A stretch of 6,583 bases of DNA from Chryseobacterium gleum (GCA_943326825.2 CALPUT020000141.1:1-6583), one strand, 5' to 3'. Positions 1 to 6,389 are shown, counted from the first letter of the stretch. A program made the numbers and translations. Notes: a model not told the origin generated them from the letters alone.

Positions 1-810
1 TACAATTTTGATTTGGAAAACTCTAGTTTTGGAATTACGAATTTAGTTGTCGCTGCTATTTTCACTTTTCAACTCTATTTTGATTTTTCTGGATATACCG
101 ATATTGCAATTGGTTCTTCTAAAATGTTAGGAATTGATTTAAAAGAAAATTTTCAATTTCCTTTGGGCTCAAAATCAATTACAGATTTTTGGCGTAAATG
201 GCATATTTCATTGACTTCTTGGTTAACAAATTATATCTTCTACCCTGTCTCATTTCGAATGCGAAAGTGGAACAAAATAGGTGTAATTTTAGCAATTACA
301 ATCACATTTTTAATCTCAGGTATATGGCATGGATTCGCTATAACGTTTATAATCTACGCTTTACTTCACGCTCTCTATTTAATCATTGAATTAATCACTC
401 AAAATCAACGAGAATTTATTAAACAAAAACTCCCTTCATATATTCATACACTTCTAAGTACTATCATAACGTTTAATTTGGTTAGCTTAAGTTTGATTTT
501 ATTTAGAAGTGATTCAATTCAAAAAGCTTTTTCCATTTTAAAATCTATTTTTGATTTCAAGCAATTTTTTCCACCAAATTGGGAGAGAGATTTCTTTGCA
601 AAATTAGCAACAGGAGGTGAATTAGATATCTTGTTCAACTTTTATGTAACTTCAATTCTATTATTATTAATGCTTCTATTGGAGAAAAAAATTAGAATAT
701 TGATTCAAAAAAATAAGTTTAATTGGCTTTACTTTACAATATGCATCTTGTTGATTTTTGTGTTTGGTGTTTTTAAAAGTCGTGATCAATTTATTTACAG
801 TCAATTCTAA
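1..810 (+). CDS. MBOAT-family membrane O-acyltransferase (AlgI/DltB-like), 5' end missing
   Basis: The reading frame is open from the first base of the window, so the start lies upstream; 269 residues and the stop are visible. It is a polytopic inner-membrane protein. Hallmarks of the MBOAT/AlgI family are FDFSGYTDIAIG near the visible start, DFWRKWHISLTSW (His at nt 202-204), and SGIWHG, whose His (nt 328-330) matches the family's catalytic histidine. At least five hydrophobic segments follow or surround these, and the C-terminus QFIYSQF resembles the FIYFQF ending common in the family. Such proteins move an acyl group, usually acetyl, across the membrane onto an exported polysaccharide or wall polymer, working with a periplasmic SGNH-type partner. 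The next gene, one base downstream, fits that partner. The acceptor polymer cannot be told from this window. Family assignment is firm; the exact substrate is unknown. Confidence 0.93.
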   Translation, partial: YNFDLENSSFGITNLVVAAIFTFQLYFDFSGYTDIAIGSSKMLGIDLKENFQFPLGSKSITDFWRKWHISLTSWLTNYIFYPVSFRMRKWNKIGVILAITITFLISGIWHGFAITFIIYALLHALYLIIELITQNQREFIKQKLPSYIHTLLSTIITFNLVSLSLILFRSDSIQKAFSILKSIFDFKQFFPPNWERDFFAKLATGGELDILFNFYVTSILLLLMLLLEKKIRILIQKNKFNWLYFTICILLIFVFGVFKSRDQFIYSQF

Positions 811-811
811 A

Positions 812-1768
812 ATGAAAAATCTAAAAAAAATAGCGTTTTCAATAGGCTTAGTAATTTGCTTGCTTTTCATTTTGGAAAAAGTCTATGATCATTTTATTTA
901 CCAAAATAAAAATATAAAAACCAATTTTATTTCTACTGAAAAAGTAAATGCTGAAATTTTATTTGAAGGATCTTGTATTCCTTATCAAACAATTAATCCT
1001 AGTATTATTCAAAATGAAACAGGTTTAAAAACATATAATTTAGCTTCGAATCATTCTGATTTAGCAGAAAATTATTTAAATATCTATTTGTATTTAAACA
1101 ATAATCCTGCACCAAAAATTATCTTTCTATTTACTGGACCAGAAACATTTGATGAAAATTACAATGGATTTAATAGCTATAGATATACTTGCTTTGTGGA
1201 TGATCGAAAGGTAGATGAAGTTATCAACGAATTAGATCCAAATTATCATAAATATCTTTGGTTTCCTTTTATGAAATATGCCTATTATAATTCTAAAATA
1301 ACATTTCCCGTATTACAAGGTGTAAAACATTATTGGAGTAATAAACACTTACCCTATTTAATTGATGGATACGATTCTCCTTTTAAAACGATAGATAAAT
1401 TTAATCCATTATTTAAAGATTTATACAAAAATCAATTTGAATTCCAATGGTCAAAAAATCGTGAAAAATATTTGATGAAAATCATTAAACTTTGTCAAGC
1501 ATCTAAAATTCAACTTGTCTTATTTGATCCACCATCGTTATTATTGAATATTAAAAAACACCAAAATAATCGAAAAATTATTCGAAAAAAAATTAATGCT
1601 ATTGCACGAAAAAACAATATCTCTTTTTGGACATTTGACTCTTTAAAAGTTTGTTATCAAAAAGAAAAATTTGTTTCAAACTATCATCTAATTGAATCAG
1701 AAAGTATTAAATTCAATAAATCATTAGCGAAATCGATTAACAGAAAAATAAAATATGGCTTTAATTAA
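812..1768 (+). CDS. Membrane-anchored SGNH-hydrolase-like protein, partner of the MBOAT acyltransferase
   Basis: 318 aa. The start at 812 was chosen because it lies one base after the MBOAT stop and gives a Lys-rich N-terminus followed by one hydrophobic segment (about residues 7-21), a signal anchor that would place the rest in the periplasm. An upstream in-frame ATG at 758 would run inside the MBOAT gene and is less likely. No strong named family is recognisable, but the layout fits SGNH/DltD/AlgJ-like partners: ILFEGSC at 49-55 after a beta strand (Ser54 at the nucleophile position), YNLASNHSD shortly after, where these proteins carry the second block, and SNYHL near the C-terminus with His292 in the place of the catalytic His. 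The acid three residues before this His is Ser289 rather than Asp. Its 3' end overlaps the next gene by 14 bp. The role in polysaccharide acylation is inferred from position and fold pattern. Confidence 0.75.
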   Translation: MKNLKKIAFSIGLVICLLFILEKVYDHFIYQNKNIKTNFISTEKVNAEILFEGSCIPYQTINPSIIQNETGLKTYNLASNHSDLAENYLNIYLYLNNNPAPKIIFLFTGPETFDENYNGFNSYRYTCFVDDRKVDEVINELDPNYHKYLWFPFMKYAYYNSKITFPVLQGVKHYWSNKHLPYLIDGYDSPFKTIDKFNPLFKDLYKNQFEFQWSKNREKYLMKIIKLCQASKIQLVLFDPPSLLLNIKKHQNNRKIIRKKINAIARKNNISFWTFDSLKVCYQKEKFVSNYHLIESESIKFNKSLAKSINRKIKYGFN

Positions 1769-2267
1769 GGGATGTAGAGGCTTTGAACCTCAATTTGGAG
1801 AAGATTGTTATTTGGCTGAAAACGCAACTGTAATAGGTGATGTAATCATGGGTGACCAATGTTCAGTTTGGTTTAACACAGTCGTAAGAGGTGATGTTAA
1901 TTCTATTCGCATAGGAAATAAAGTGAATATCCAAGATGGCGCTGTTTTGCATTGTACTTATGAAAAAACAAAAGTTACGCTTGGTAATAACGTTTCGATT
2001 GGTCACAACGCTTTGGTTCATGGCTGCACAGTTGAAGATAATGTGCTAATTGGAATGGGCGCAATTGTTATGGATAATTGCTATATCGAATCGAATTGTA
2101 TTATCGCTGCTGGAGCAGTTCTTTTGGAAGGCACGCGTATTGAGAGTGGTTCTGTTTACGCAGGGATTCCAGCTAAAAAAGTAAAAACACTCACAAAAGA
2201 GCTATTTGAAGGAGAAGTTCAACGCATTGCTAATAATTATGTGATGTATTCAAGTTGGTTCAAGTAA
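1755..2267 (+). CDS. Gamma carbonic anhydrase family protein (left-handed beta-helix, YrdA/PaaY-like)
   Basis: 170 aa, the usual full length of the short bacterial gamma-carbonic-anhydrase group. The sequence is a run of hexapeptide repeats (for example IGDVIMG, IGNKVNIQ, LGNNVSIG, VEDNVLIG) forming a left-handed beta helix that assembles as a trimer in the cytoplasm. The three metal-ligand histidines are present as His66, His84 and His89, and the conserved Arg45, Asp47 and Gln60 match Arg59, Asp61 and Gln75 of archaeal Cam. The C-terminal helix ends in NNYVMYSSWF, typical of YrdA-like proteins. Like that group it lacks the long acidic loop of Cam, so real CO2 hydration activity is uncertain; these proteins are often annotated as carbonic anhydrase or acetyltransferase-like. 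The start lies inside the end of the preceding gene (14-bp overlap), suggesting translational coupling. Family call is secure; physiological role is not. Confidence 0.92.
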   Translation: MALIKGCRGFEPQFGEDCYLAENATVIGDVIMGDQCSVWFNTVVRGDVNSIRIGNKVNIQDGAVLHCTYEKTKVTLGNNVSIGHNALVHGCTVEDNVLIGMGAIVMDNCYIESNCIIAAGAVLLEGTRIESGSVYAGIPAKKVKTLTKELFEGEVQRIANNYVMYSSWFK

Positions 2268-2299
2268 TTACAAATTTTGAATTTTTTAAAACTAATATT

Positions 2300-2653
2300 A
2301 TGCATGATATACAATCAAAAGCTGATATTGAATTATTCGTCAATACATTTTATGATAAGGTATTGAAAAATGAATTGTTAGCGCCTTTTTTTCAGCATTT
2401 GAATTTTGAGAATCATTTACCAAAAATGGTTTTCTTTTGGTCATTTGTTTTATTGGACGAACCGGGCTATACAACAAATGTAACTGATAAACATATGAAT
2501 ATGCCTTTGAAAAAAGAACATTTCGATGTTTGGTTAAACTTGTTCAATACAACTCTAGATGAATTATTCACAGGAGATAAAGTTGAATTAGCAAAACAAC
2601 GAGCAGCAGTTATTGGTTGGACGATTGGAAACAAATTGGAATCGAGAAGTTAG
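2300..2653 (+). CDS. Group III truncated haemoglobin
   Basis: 117 aa, normal for truncated (2-on-2) globins. Compared from memory with Campylobacter jejuni Ctb, the haem-pocket residues line up: Tyr18 at B10 (VNTFYDKVL), His39 at E7 (ENHLPKM), His65 as proximal F8 ligand (DKHMNMP), and Trp78 at G8 (FDVWLNLF). The FWSFVLL and MNMPL segments are also typical of group III. The protein should be a soluble haem protein binding O2 or NO; suggested roles in the family are oxygen handling or protection against nitrosative stress. The ATG at 2300 gives a proper N-terminus; an alternative TTG at 2255 would overlap the upstream gene and add 15 residues not expected in the family. It starts 32 bp after the carbonic anhydrase gene with no clear promoter between, so co-transcription is likely. 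Confidence 0.92.
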   Translation: MHDIQSKADIELFVNTFYDKVLKNELLAPFFQHLNFENHLPKMVFFWSFVLLDEPGYTTNVTDKHMNMPLKKEHFDVWLNLFNTTLDELFTGDKVELAKQRAAVIGWTIGNKLESRS

Positions 2654-2667
2654 TTTGCAAATTACTA

Positions 2668-2703
2668 TTGTATTTATTCTATTGACTAAATTTCTTAACT
2701 TTG
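2668..2703 (+). promoter_or_regulatory. Putative promoter of dusB (Bacteroidota type)
   Basis: TAACTTTG at 2696-2703 is a perfect match to the Bacteroidota -7 box TAnnTTTG. The best upstream TTG is at 2668-2670, 25 bases away, slightly longer than the usual 17-23, so the -33 part is weak. The box ends only 7 bases before the dusB ATG. Confidence 0.55.
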
Positions 2704-2710
2704 TAGCATC

Positions 2711-3703
2711 ATGGTAAAAATCAGAGATATTGAATTAGGAGAGTTTCCACTTTTGTTGGCTCCAATGGAAGATGTAAGCGATCCGCCATTTCGTGCTTTA
2801 TGTAAAAAACATGGCGCAGATTTGATGTATACTGAATTTATTTCTTCTGAAGGTTTAATTCGTGATGCTGCTAAAAGCGTTCAAAAATTAGATATATACG
2901 AATACGAAAGACCTGTTGGTATTCAAATATTTGGTTATGATATTGAAAGCATGAAGGAATCTGCTCGAATAATCGAGCGAACGAATCCTGATCTATTAGA
3001 TATTAATTACGGTTGCCCAGTTAAAAAAGTAACTTGTAAAGGTGCTGGAGCTGGAATGTTACAAGATATTCCGAAGTTGATAAAAATGACAGAGGAAATA
3101 ATTAAAGTGACTAATTTACCTGTGACAGTAAAAACACGATTAGGTTGGGACGATAAAACTAAATTCGTTGTTGATACAGCTGAAAGATTACAAGATGTAG
3201 GTGTTGAGGCGATTTCAATTCATGGCAGAACTCGTCAACAACTCTATAAAGGTGATGCTGATTGGACATTAATCGGAGAAGTGAAAAATAATTCAAGAAT
3301 GAATATTCCTATTTTTGGTAATGGTGATATTGATACACCTGAAAAAGCATTAGAATACCGAAATAAATATGGAGTAGATGGCATTATGATTGGTCGAGCA
3401 AGTATTGGTTACCCTTGGATTTTCAATGAAGTGAAACATTTCATGAATACAGGTGAATATTTAGCAAAACCGGGGATTAAAGAACGAGTTCAAATCACTA
3501 GAGATCATTTATTAATGAGCGTAGAATGGAAAGGCCCTAAATTAGGTGTCGCTGAAATGAAACGTCATTACACTAATTATTTCAAAGGAATTGCTCATTT
3601 CAAGGAACATAAACAAAAGTTAGTCACTACTTTTGACTTAAATGAAATTCTAGACACACTTAAATATGTTGAAGAAAATGCTGATTCATTTGAATTAGTT
3701 TAG
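2711..3703 (+). CDS. dusB: tRNA dihydrouridine synthase DusB
   Basis: 330 aa, full length. This FMN enzyme uses NADPH to reduce specific uridines of tRNA to dihydrouridine in the cytoplasm. The N-terminal TIM barrel opens with LLAPMEDVSDPPFRALC (FMN-binding strand, residues 15-31) and MYTEFIS. The active-site loop is DINYGCPVKKV, with Cys102 as the catalytic acid. HGRTR at 171-175, FGNGDI at 202-207 and GVDGIMIGRA at 221-230 are the remaining FMN phosphate and base contacts. The C-terminal helical tRNA-binding domain covers about residues 245-330. The ATG at 2711 is the natural family start and has no Shine-Dalgarno sequence. A -7 box ends 7 bases upstream, so the gene appears to have its own promoter despite following the globin gene by only 57 bp. 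Among Dus subfamilies DusB is the best fit; the uridine position modified in this organism is not shown by sequence alone. Confidence 0.95.
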   Translation: MVKIRDIELGEFPLLLAPMEDVSDPPFRALCKKHGADLMYTEFISSEGLIRDAAKSVQKLDIYEYERPVGIQIFGYDIESMKESARIIERTNPDLLDINYGCPVKKVTCKGAGAGMLQDIPKLIKMTEEIIKVTNLPVTVKTRLGWDDKTKFVVDTAERLQDVGVEAISIHGRTRQQLYKGDADWTLIGEVKNNSRMNIPIFGNGDIDTPEKALEYRNKYGVDGIMIGRASIGYPWIFNEVKHFMNTGEYLAKPGIKERVQITRDHLLMSVEWKGPKLGVAEMKRHYTNYFKGIAHFKEHKQKLVTTFDLNEILDTLKYVEENADSFELV

Positions 3704-3716
3704 AAATATTAAACAT

Positions 3717-3748
3717 AAAAAAATCCGGATTTAAATCCGGATTTTTTT
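3717..3748. terminator. Bidirectional intrinsic terminator between dusB and lepA
   Basis: A perfect 32-base palindrome: seven A's, then ATCCGGATTT / AAATCCGGAT, then T's (the run reaches 3749). It gives up to 16 bp of stem with a TTAA tip. The A run and T run make it work on both strands, as expected between the convergent stops of dusB (3703) and lepA (3767). Confidence 0.92.
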
Positions 3749-3766
3749 TAGATGAATTTTATTTTT

Positions 3767-5569
3767 TTAATCATTCAATTTCAAAATCGCCATAAACGCA
3801 TCTTGAGGAATTTCTACACGTCCAACTTGACGCATTCTTTTCTTTCCTTCTTTTTGTTTTTCTAATAATTTACGTTTACGAGAAATATCACCTCCATAAC
3901 ATTTTGCTGTAACATCTTTACGTAATGCTTTAATTGTTTCACGAGCAATAATTTTTGCTCCAATTGCAGCTTGAATTGGTATCTCAAATTGTTGTCTTGG
4001 AATCAATTCTTTCAATTTCAAGCACAATTTCTTTCCTAAATTAAATGCATTACTTCTGTGAACCAATGCTGATAAAGCATCCACTTGTTCTGCATTTAAT
4101 AATAAATCCATTTTCACTAAATCAGACTCTTTGTATCCAACAGGGTGATAATCAAATGAAGCATAACCTCTTGAAACTGATTTTAATCGATCATAGAAAT
4201 CGAATACAATTTCTGCTAAAGGCATTTCAAACGTTAATTCAACTCTATCTTGCGTTAAATAAACTTGATTTCTTAACTCACCACGTTTCTCAATACATAA
4301 AGTCATAATCGCCCCTACGTATTCAGATTTTGTAATAACTTGTGCTTTAATGTAAGGTTCTTCTATTCTTTCCATTCCTGAAGGATCAGGTAACTCAGAA
4401 GGATTATTTACGATTAATCGAACATTCACATCTTTCTTCATGTAAGCGTAGTAAGAAACGTTTGGAACAGTTGTAATAACAGTCATGTTAAACTCTCGTT
4501 CTAAACGTTCTTGGATAATCTCCATGTGTAACATCCCTAAGAACCCACAACGGAAACCAAACCCTAATGCTGCAGACGATTCAGGCTCAAATACCAACGA
4601 AGAATCATTTAACTGCAATTTCTCCATTGAATATCTTAACTCTTCGTAATCTTCTGTATCAACAGGATAAATTCCAGCAAATACCATCGGTTTTACATCT
4701 TCGAAACCCTTAATAGAATCTTTACAAGGATTATCAAATAAAGTAATCGTATCCCCTACTTTCACTTCATTTGCTTGCTTAATTCCTGATATAATGTAAC
4801 CAACATCTCCAGCCTTAATCTCATTTCTAGGATGTAAAGAAGGATTGATTTTTAATACTCCAATCTCATCAGCATTATAATCTCTTCCTGTATTAAAAAA
4901 TTTAATCTTATCTCCTTTTTTCAAAACACCATTTCTTATTCTGAAATATGCAATAATACCTCTAAAAGGATTGAATACTGAATCAAAAATCATTGCTTGC
5001 AAAGGTGCGCTTTCATCCCCTTTAGGAGCAGGAACTCTATTGATAATTGCATCTAAAATTTTATCTACACCCAAACCAGTTTTACCTGAAGCTTGGATAA
5101 TATCTTCCATTTTACAACCTAACAACTCAATAATTTGATCAGAAACTTCCTCAGGCATTGCCCCAGGTAAATCCATTTTATTCAAAATTGGTATAATTTC
5201 TAAATCATGTTCAATCGCTAGATATAGGTTTGAGATAGTTTGGGCTTCAATTCCTTGAGATGCATCTACAATCAATAAAGCTCCTTCACATGCAGCAATC
5301 GAACGAGAAACTTCATACGAGAAATCTACGTGTCCTGGAGTATCAATTAAATTTAAAATATAATCTTGCCCTTCATGTTTGTAATTCATTTGAATTGCAT
5401 GACTTTTAATAGTGATACCACGTTCACGTTCTAAGTCCATATCATCCAACGCTTGGTTTTGCATTTCTCTGTCAGAAATAGTACCAGTTGTTTGTAATAA
5501 ACGGTCAGCCAATGTACTCTTACCGTGGTCAATATGTGCAATTATACAGAAATTACGTATGTTCTTCAT
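3767..5569 (-). CDS. lepA: Elongation factor 4 (LepA), ribosome-associated translational GTPase
   Basis: 600 aa, the standard LepA length. It is a GTPase that binds ribosomes and is linked to back-translocation, relief of stalled elongation or assembly of the small subunit. The GTP-binding domain is complete: P-loop AHIDHGKST (11-19), switch I with ERGIT (49-53), DTPGH (76-80, catalytic His80) and NKMD (130-133). Domains II, III and V follow, with GFRCGFLGMLHMEI as a family signature. The LepA-specific C-terminal domain is at about 556-600 (KCYGGDISRKRKLLEKQKEGKKRM), separating it from EF-G, TypA and other relatives. The start at 5569 was chosen because MKNIRNFCIIAHIDHGK is the conserved N-terminus; the frame stays open a further 40 codons upstream, but that stretch has no family similarity and contains the likely promoter. 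It is convergent with dusB and appears monocistronic here. Confidence 0.98.
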   Translation of the reverse strand: MKNIRNFCIIAHIDHGKSTLADRLLQTTGTISDREMQNQALDDMDLERERGITIKSHAIQMNYKHEGQDYILNLIDTPGHVDFSYEVSRSIAACEGALLIVDASQGIEAQTISNLYLAIEHDLEIIPILNKMDLPGAMPEEVSDQIIELLGCKMEDIIQASGKTGLGVDKILDAIINRVPAPKGDESAPLQAMIFDSVFNPFRGIIAYFRIRNGVLKKGDKIKFFNTGRDYNADEIGVLKINPSLHPRNEIKAGDVGYIISGIKQANEVKVGDTITLFDNPCKDSIKGFEDVKPMVFAGIYPVDTEDYEELRYSMEKLQLNDSSLVFEPESSAALGFGFRCGFLGMLHMEIIQERLEREFNMTVITTVPNVSYYAYMKKDVNVRLIVNNPSELPDPSGMERIEEPYIKAQVITKSEYVGAIMTLCIEKRGELRNQVYLTQDRVELTFEMPLAEIVFDFYDRLKSVSRGYASFDYHPVGYKESDLVKMDLLLNAEQVDALSALVHRSNAFNLGKKLCLKLKELIPRQQFEIPIQAAIGAKIIARETIKALRKDVTAKCYGGDISRKRKLLEKQKEGKKRMRQVGRVEIPQDAFMAILKLND

Positions 5570-5591
5570 AATGTTAAAAAAACAGATTTGT

Positions 5592-5610
5592 TCGCTTAAA
5601 TTTAAAGCGA
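5592..5610 (-). promoter_or_regulatory. Dyad at the expected 5' end of lepA mRNA
   Basis: Arms TCGCTT (5592-5597) and AAGCGA (5605-5610) are exact inverted repeats around a 7-base AT centre. On the minus strand the dyad begins 4 bases after the putative -7 box, so it would be either a 5'-terminal stem-loop of the lepA leader or a binding site at the start of transcription. The function is unproven. Confidence 0.35.
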
Positions 5611-5613
5611 CCA

Positions 5614-5621
5614 CAAAATTA
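5614..5621 (-). promoter_or_regulatory. Putative -7 promoter box of lepA
   Basis: Read on the minus strand, 5621 to 5614 is TAATTTTG, a perfect TAnnTTTG box, placing the transcript start near 5608-5611 and leaving a leader of about 40 bases before the lepA ATG. No TTG is found at the usual 17-23 bases upstream, so the -33 element is missing or degenerate. Confidence 0.45.
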
Positions 5622-5687
5622 AAGGAAATAATCGAGATTCTTAGTTTTAAGAAGGTGTTTCTTTTGAAAATACAAGCATTTAAAATC

Positions 5688-5721
5688 AAAAAAGAGAGAA
5701 ACTGGCATTTCTCTCTTTTTT
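5688..5721. terminator. Strong bidirectional terminator hairpin with no evident gene
   Basis: The A-rich arm at 5688-5701 (six A's then GAGAGAAA) pairs perfectly over 14 bp with 5708-5721 (TTTCTCTC then six T's) around the 6-base loop CTGGCA. It would work on either strand. On the left, lepA is transcribed away from it; on the right, the next plus-strand gene starts 209 bases on, also directed away. No gene end abuts it, which is unusual for such a good terminator. Confidence 0.85.
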
Positions 5722-5898
5722 CTTACCTAAAACTACTACTTATGAAAAAACTAACTCTATACTTTTTAATTTCTTAACCTCTTTTAAGGTTTATAACTAT
5801 AGAACGTACAACTGTCAAAAAAATTACAGCTAAATTATTTAATTTAACATTTTTTTAGGAATTAATAAAATGGATTTTGATTACATATCCATAGATTG
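5722..5898. other. AT-rich intergenic stretch without a credible gene
   Basis: Together with the lepA leader and the hairpin at 5688-5721, this forms a gap of about 360 bases (5570-5929) between divergent genes. The only open frames are tiny: a possible 11-codon peptide MKKLTLYFLIS at 5742-5777, which looks like the first residues of a signal peptide but stops at once, and a 13-codon frame at 5870-5911 that overlaps the next promoter. A weak AACCT/AGGTT inverted repeat lies just after the first peptide. Nothing shows clear coding character. It could hold a small RNA ending at the hairpin or the remains of a lost gene, but neither is demonstrated. Confidence 0.5.
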
Positions 5899-5906
5899 TA
5901 TATTTG
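5875..5906 (+). promoter_or_regulatory. Promoter of the small lipoprotein gene (TTTTG-N19-TATATTTG)
   Basis: TTTTG at 5875-5879 and TATATTTG at 5899-5906 are separated by 19 bases, an ideal match to the Bacteroidota/Flavobacterium -33 and -7 consensus. Transcription should begin near 5910-5912, giving a leader of about 18-20 bases before the ATG at 5930. This is the best promoter in the window. Confidence 0.75.
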
Positions 5907-5929
5907 AATAGTAAATAATATAAGTTAAA

Positions 5930-6337
5930 ATGAAAATTTTCTCCAAAATTCTTCTAACAGTAATTGCTCTAATTTCTTTTATTTCATGTGATAAGGAACA
6001 AGGGAAAATTCCTACAATAAAATTCAAATCTGGTTCTGGCTACTCTTCTGAAAGCAATGATATAGTTGCAAATTCTTCGTTTAAAATTGGAATTGACGCT
6101 TATAAATCAGAAACAAGAAATTTTTTAAGTAAAATATCTGTTACAAAAAGCATTAATAATGGAGAAGCTCTAGACGTTTTTTCTAAAGATTTATCTAAAA
6201 GTGAAAGAGATACTTATAGTTATAATTATTCTGGTGTGGCTGGTTCAAATTCTGGTGAAACAGAAAAATTTACATTTAAGATAACTAGTAAAAATGGCTT
6301 AACTAATGAGGTGTATTTAACATTGAGTGTTCAATAA
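5930..6337 (+). CDS. Small predicted lipoprotein of unknown function, Ig-like beta-sandwich pattern
   Basis: 135 aa; I do not recognise a named family. The N-terminus is a clear type II signal peptide: Lys2 and Lys6, a hydrophobic core at about 7-15, then ISFISC with Cys20 as the lipidated residue (Phe at -3 is a tolerated but less common choice). The mature part begins CDKEQG; charged residues straight after Cys resemble, but do not clearly match, the surface-export signals known in Flavobacteriia, so its final membrane face is uncertain. The remaining ~110 residues alternate short strands with Gly/Ser/Asn turns and end in EKFTFKITSKNGLTNEVYLTLSV, similar to the closing strands of Ig-like or cadherin-like domains in Bacteroidota surface proteins. 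It stands alone, with its own consensus promoter 24 bp upstream of the ATG and a terminator just after the stop. There is no Shine-Dalgarno sequence. Confidence 0.85.
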   Translation: MKIFSKILLTVIALISFISCDKEQGKIPTIKFKSGSGYSSESNDIVANSSFKIGIDAYKSETRNFLSKISVTKSINNGEALDVFSKDLSKSERDTYSYNYSGVAGSNSGETEKFTFKITSKNGLTNEVYLTLSVQ

Positions 6338-6348
6338 ATAATTGAAAT

Positions 6349-6383
6349 AAATCAGAGTTGAACAAACTGAACAACTCTGATTT
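6349..6383. terminator. Bidirectional terminator after the lipoprotein gene
   Basis: AAATCAGAGTTG (6349-6360) pairs perfectly over 12 bp with CAACTCTGATTT (6372-6383), with an 11-base loop and a T run to 6385. It lies 11 bases after the lipoprotein stop and 6 bases from the stop of the opposing gene, so it probably ends both transcripts. Confidence 0.88.
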
Positions 6384-6389
6384 TTAATA

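Noticed and set aside
198..389. 63-codon frame inside the MBOAT gene
   Set aside because: Overlaps the conserved catalytic region in another frame; chance open frame.
758..811. Longer N-terminus for the SGNH-like protein, starting at ATG 758
   Set aside because: It would overlap the MBOAT gene by 53 bases and put extra residues before an already complete signal anchor; ATG 812 is the better start.
676..870. 64-codon minus-strand frame across the MBOAT/SGNH-like junction
   Set aside because: Antisense to both genes, low-complexity composition typical of AT-rich shadows.
2255..2299. TTG start giving a 132-aa truncated globin
   Set aside because: Rare start codon, overlap with the carbonic anhydrase gene, and residues not expected in the globin family; ATG 2300 fits.
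4045..4308. 87-codon plus-strand frame inside lepA
   Set aside because: Antisense shadow of a highly conserved gene, with no promoter or domain.
5570..5689. 40-codon N-terminal extension of LepA
   Set aside because: Conserved LepA begins at MKNIRNF; the extension covers the -7 box and 5' dyad and has no family similarity.
5412..5777. 121-codon open frame on the plus strand across the lepA start and the terminator
   Set aside because: Most of it is antisense to the conserved lepA N-terminus and it runs through the orphan hairpin; no protein-like features.
5870..5911. 13-codon open frame ahead of the lipoprotein
   Set aside because: It spans the -33 and -7 promoter elements and begins upstream of the predicted transcript start, so it would not be translated.
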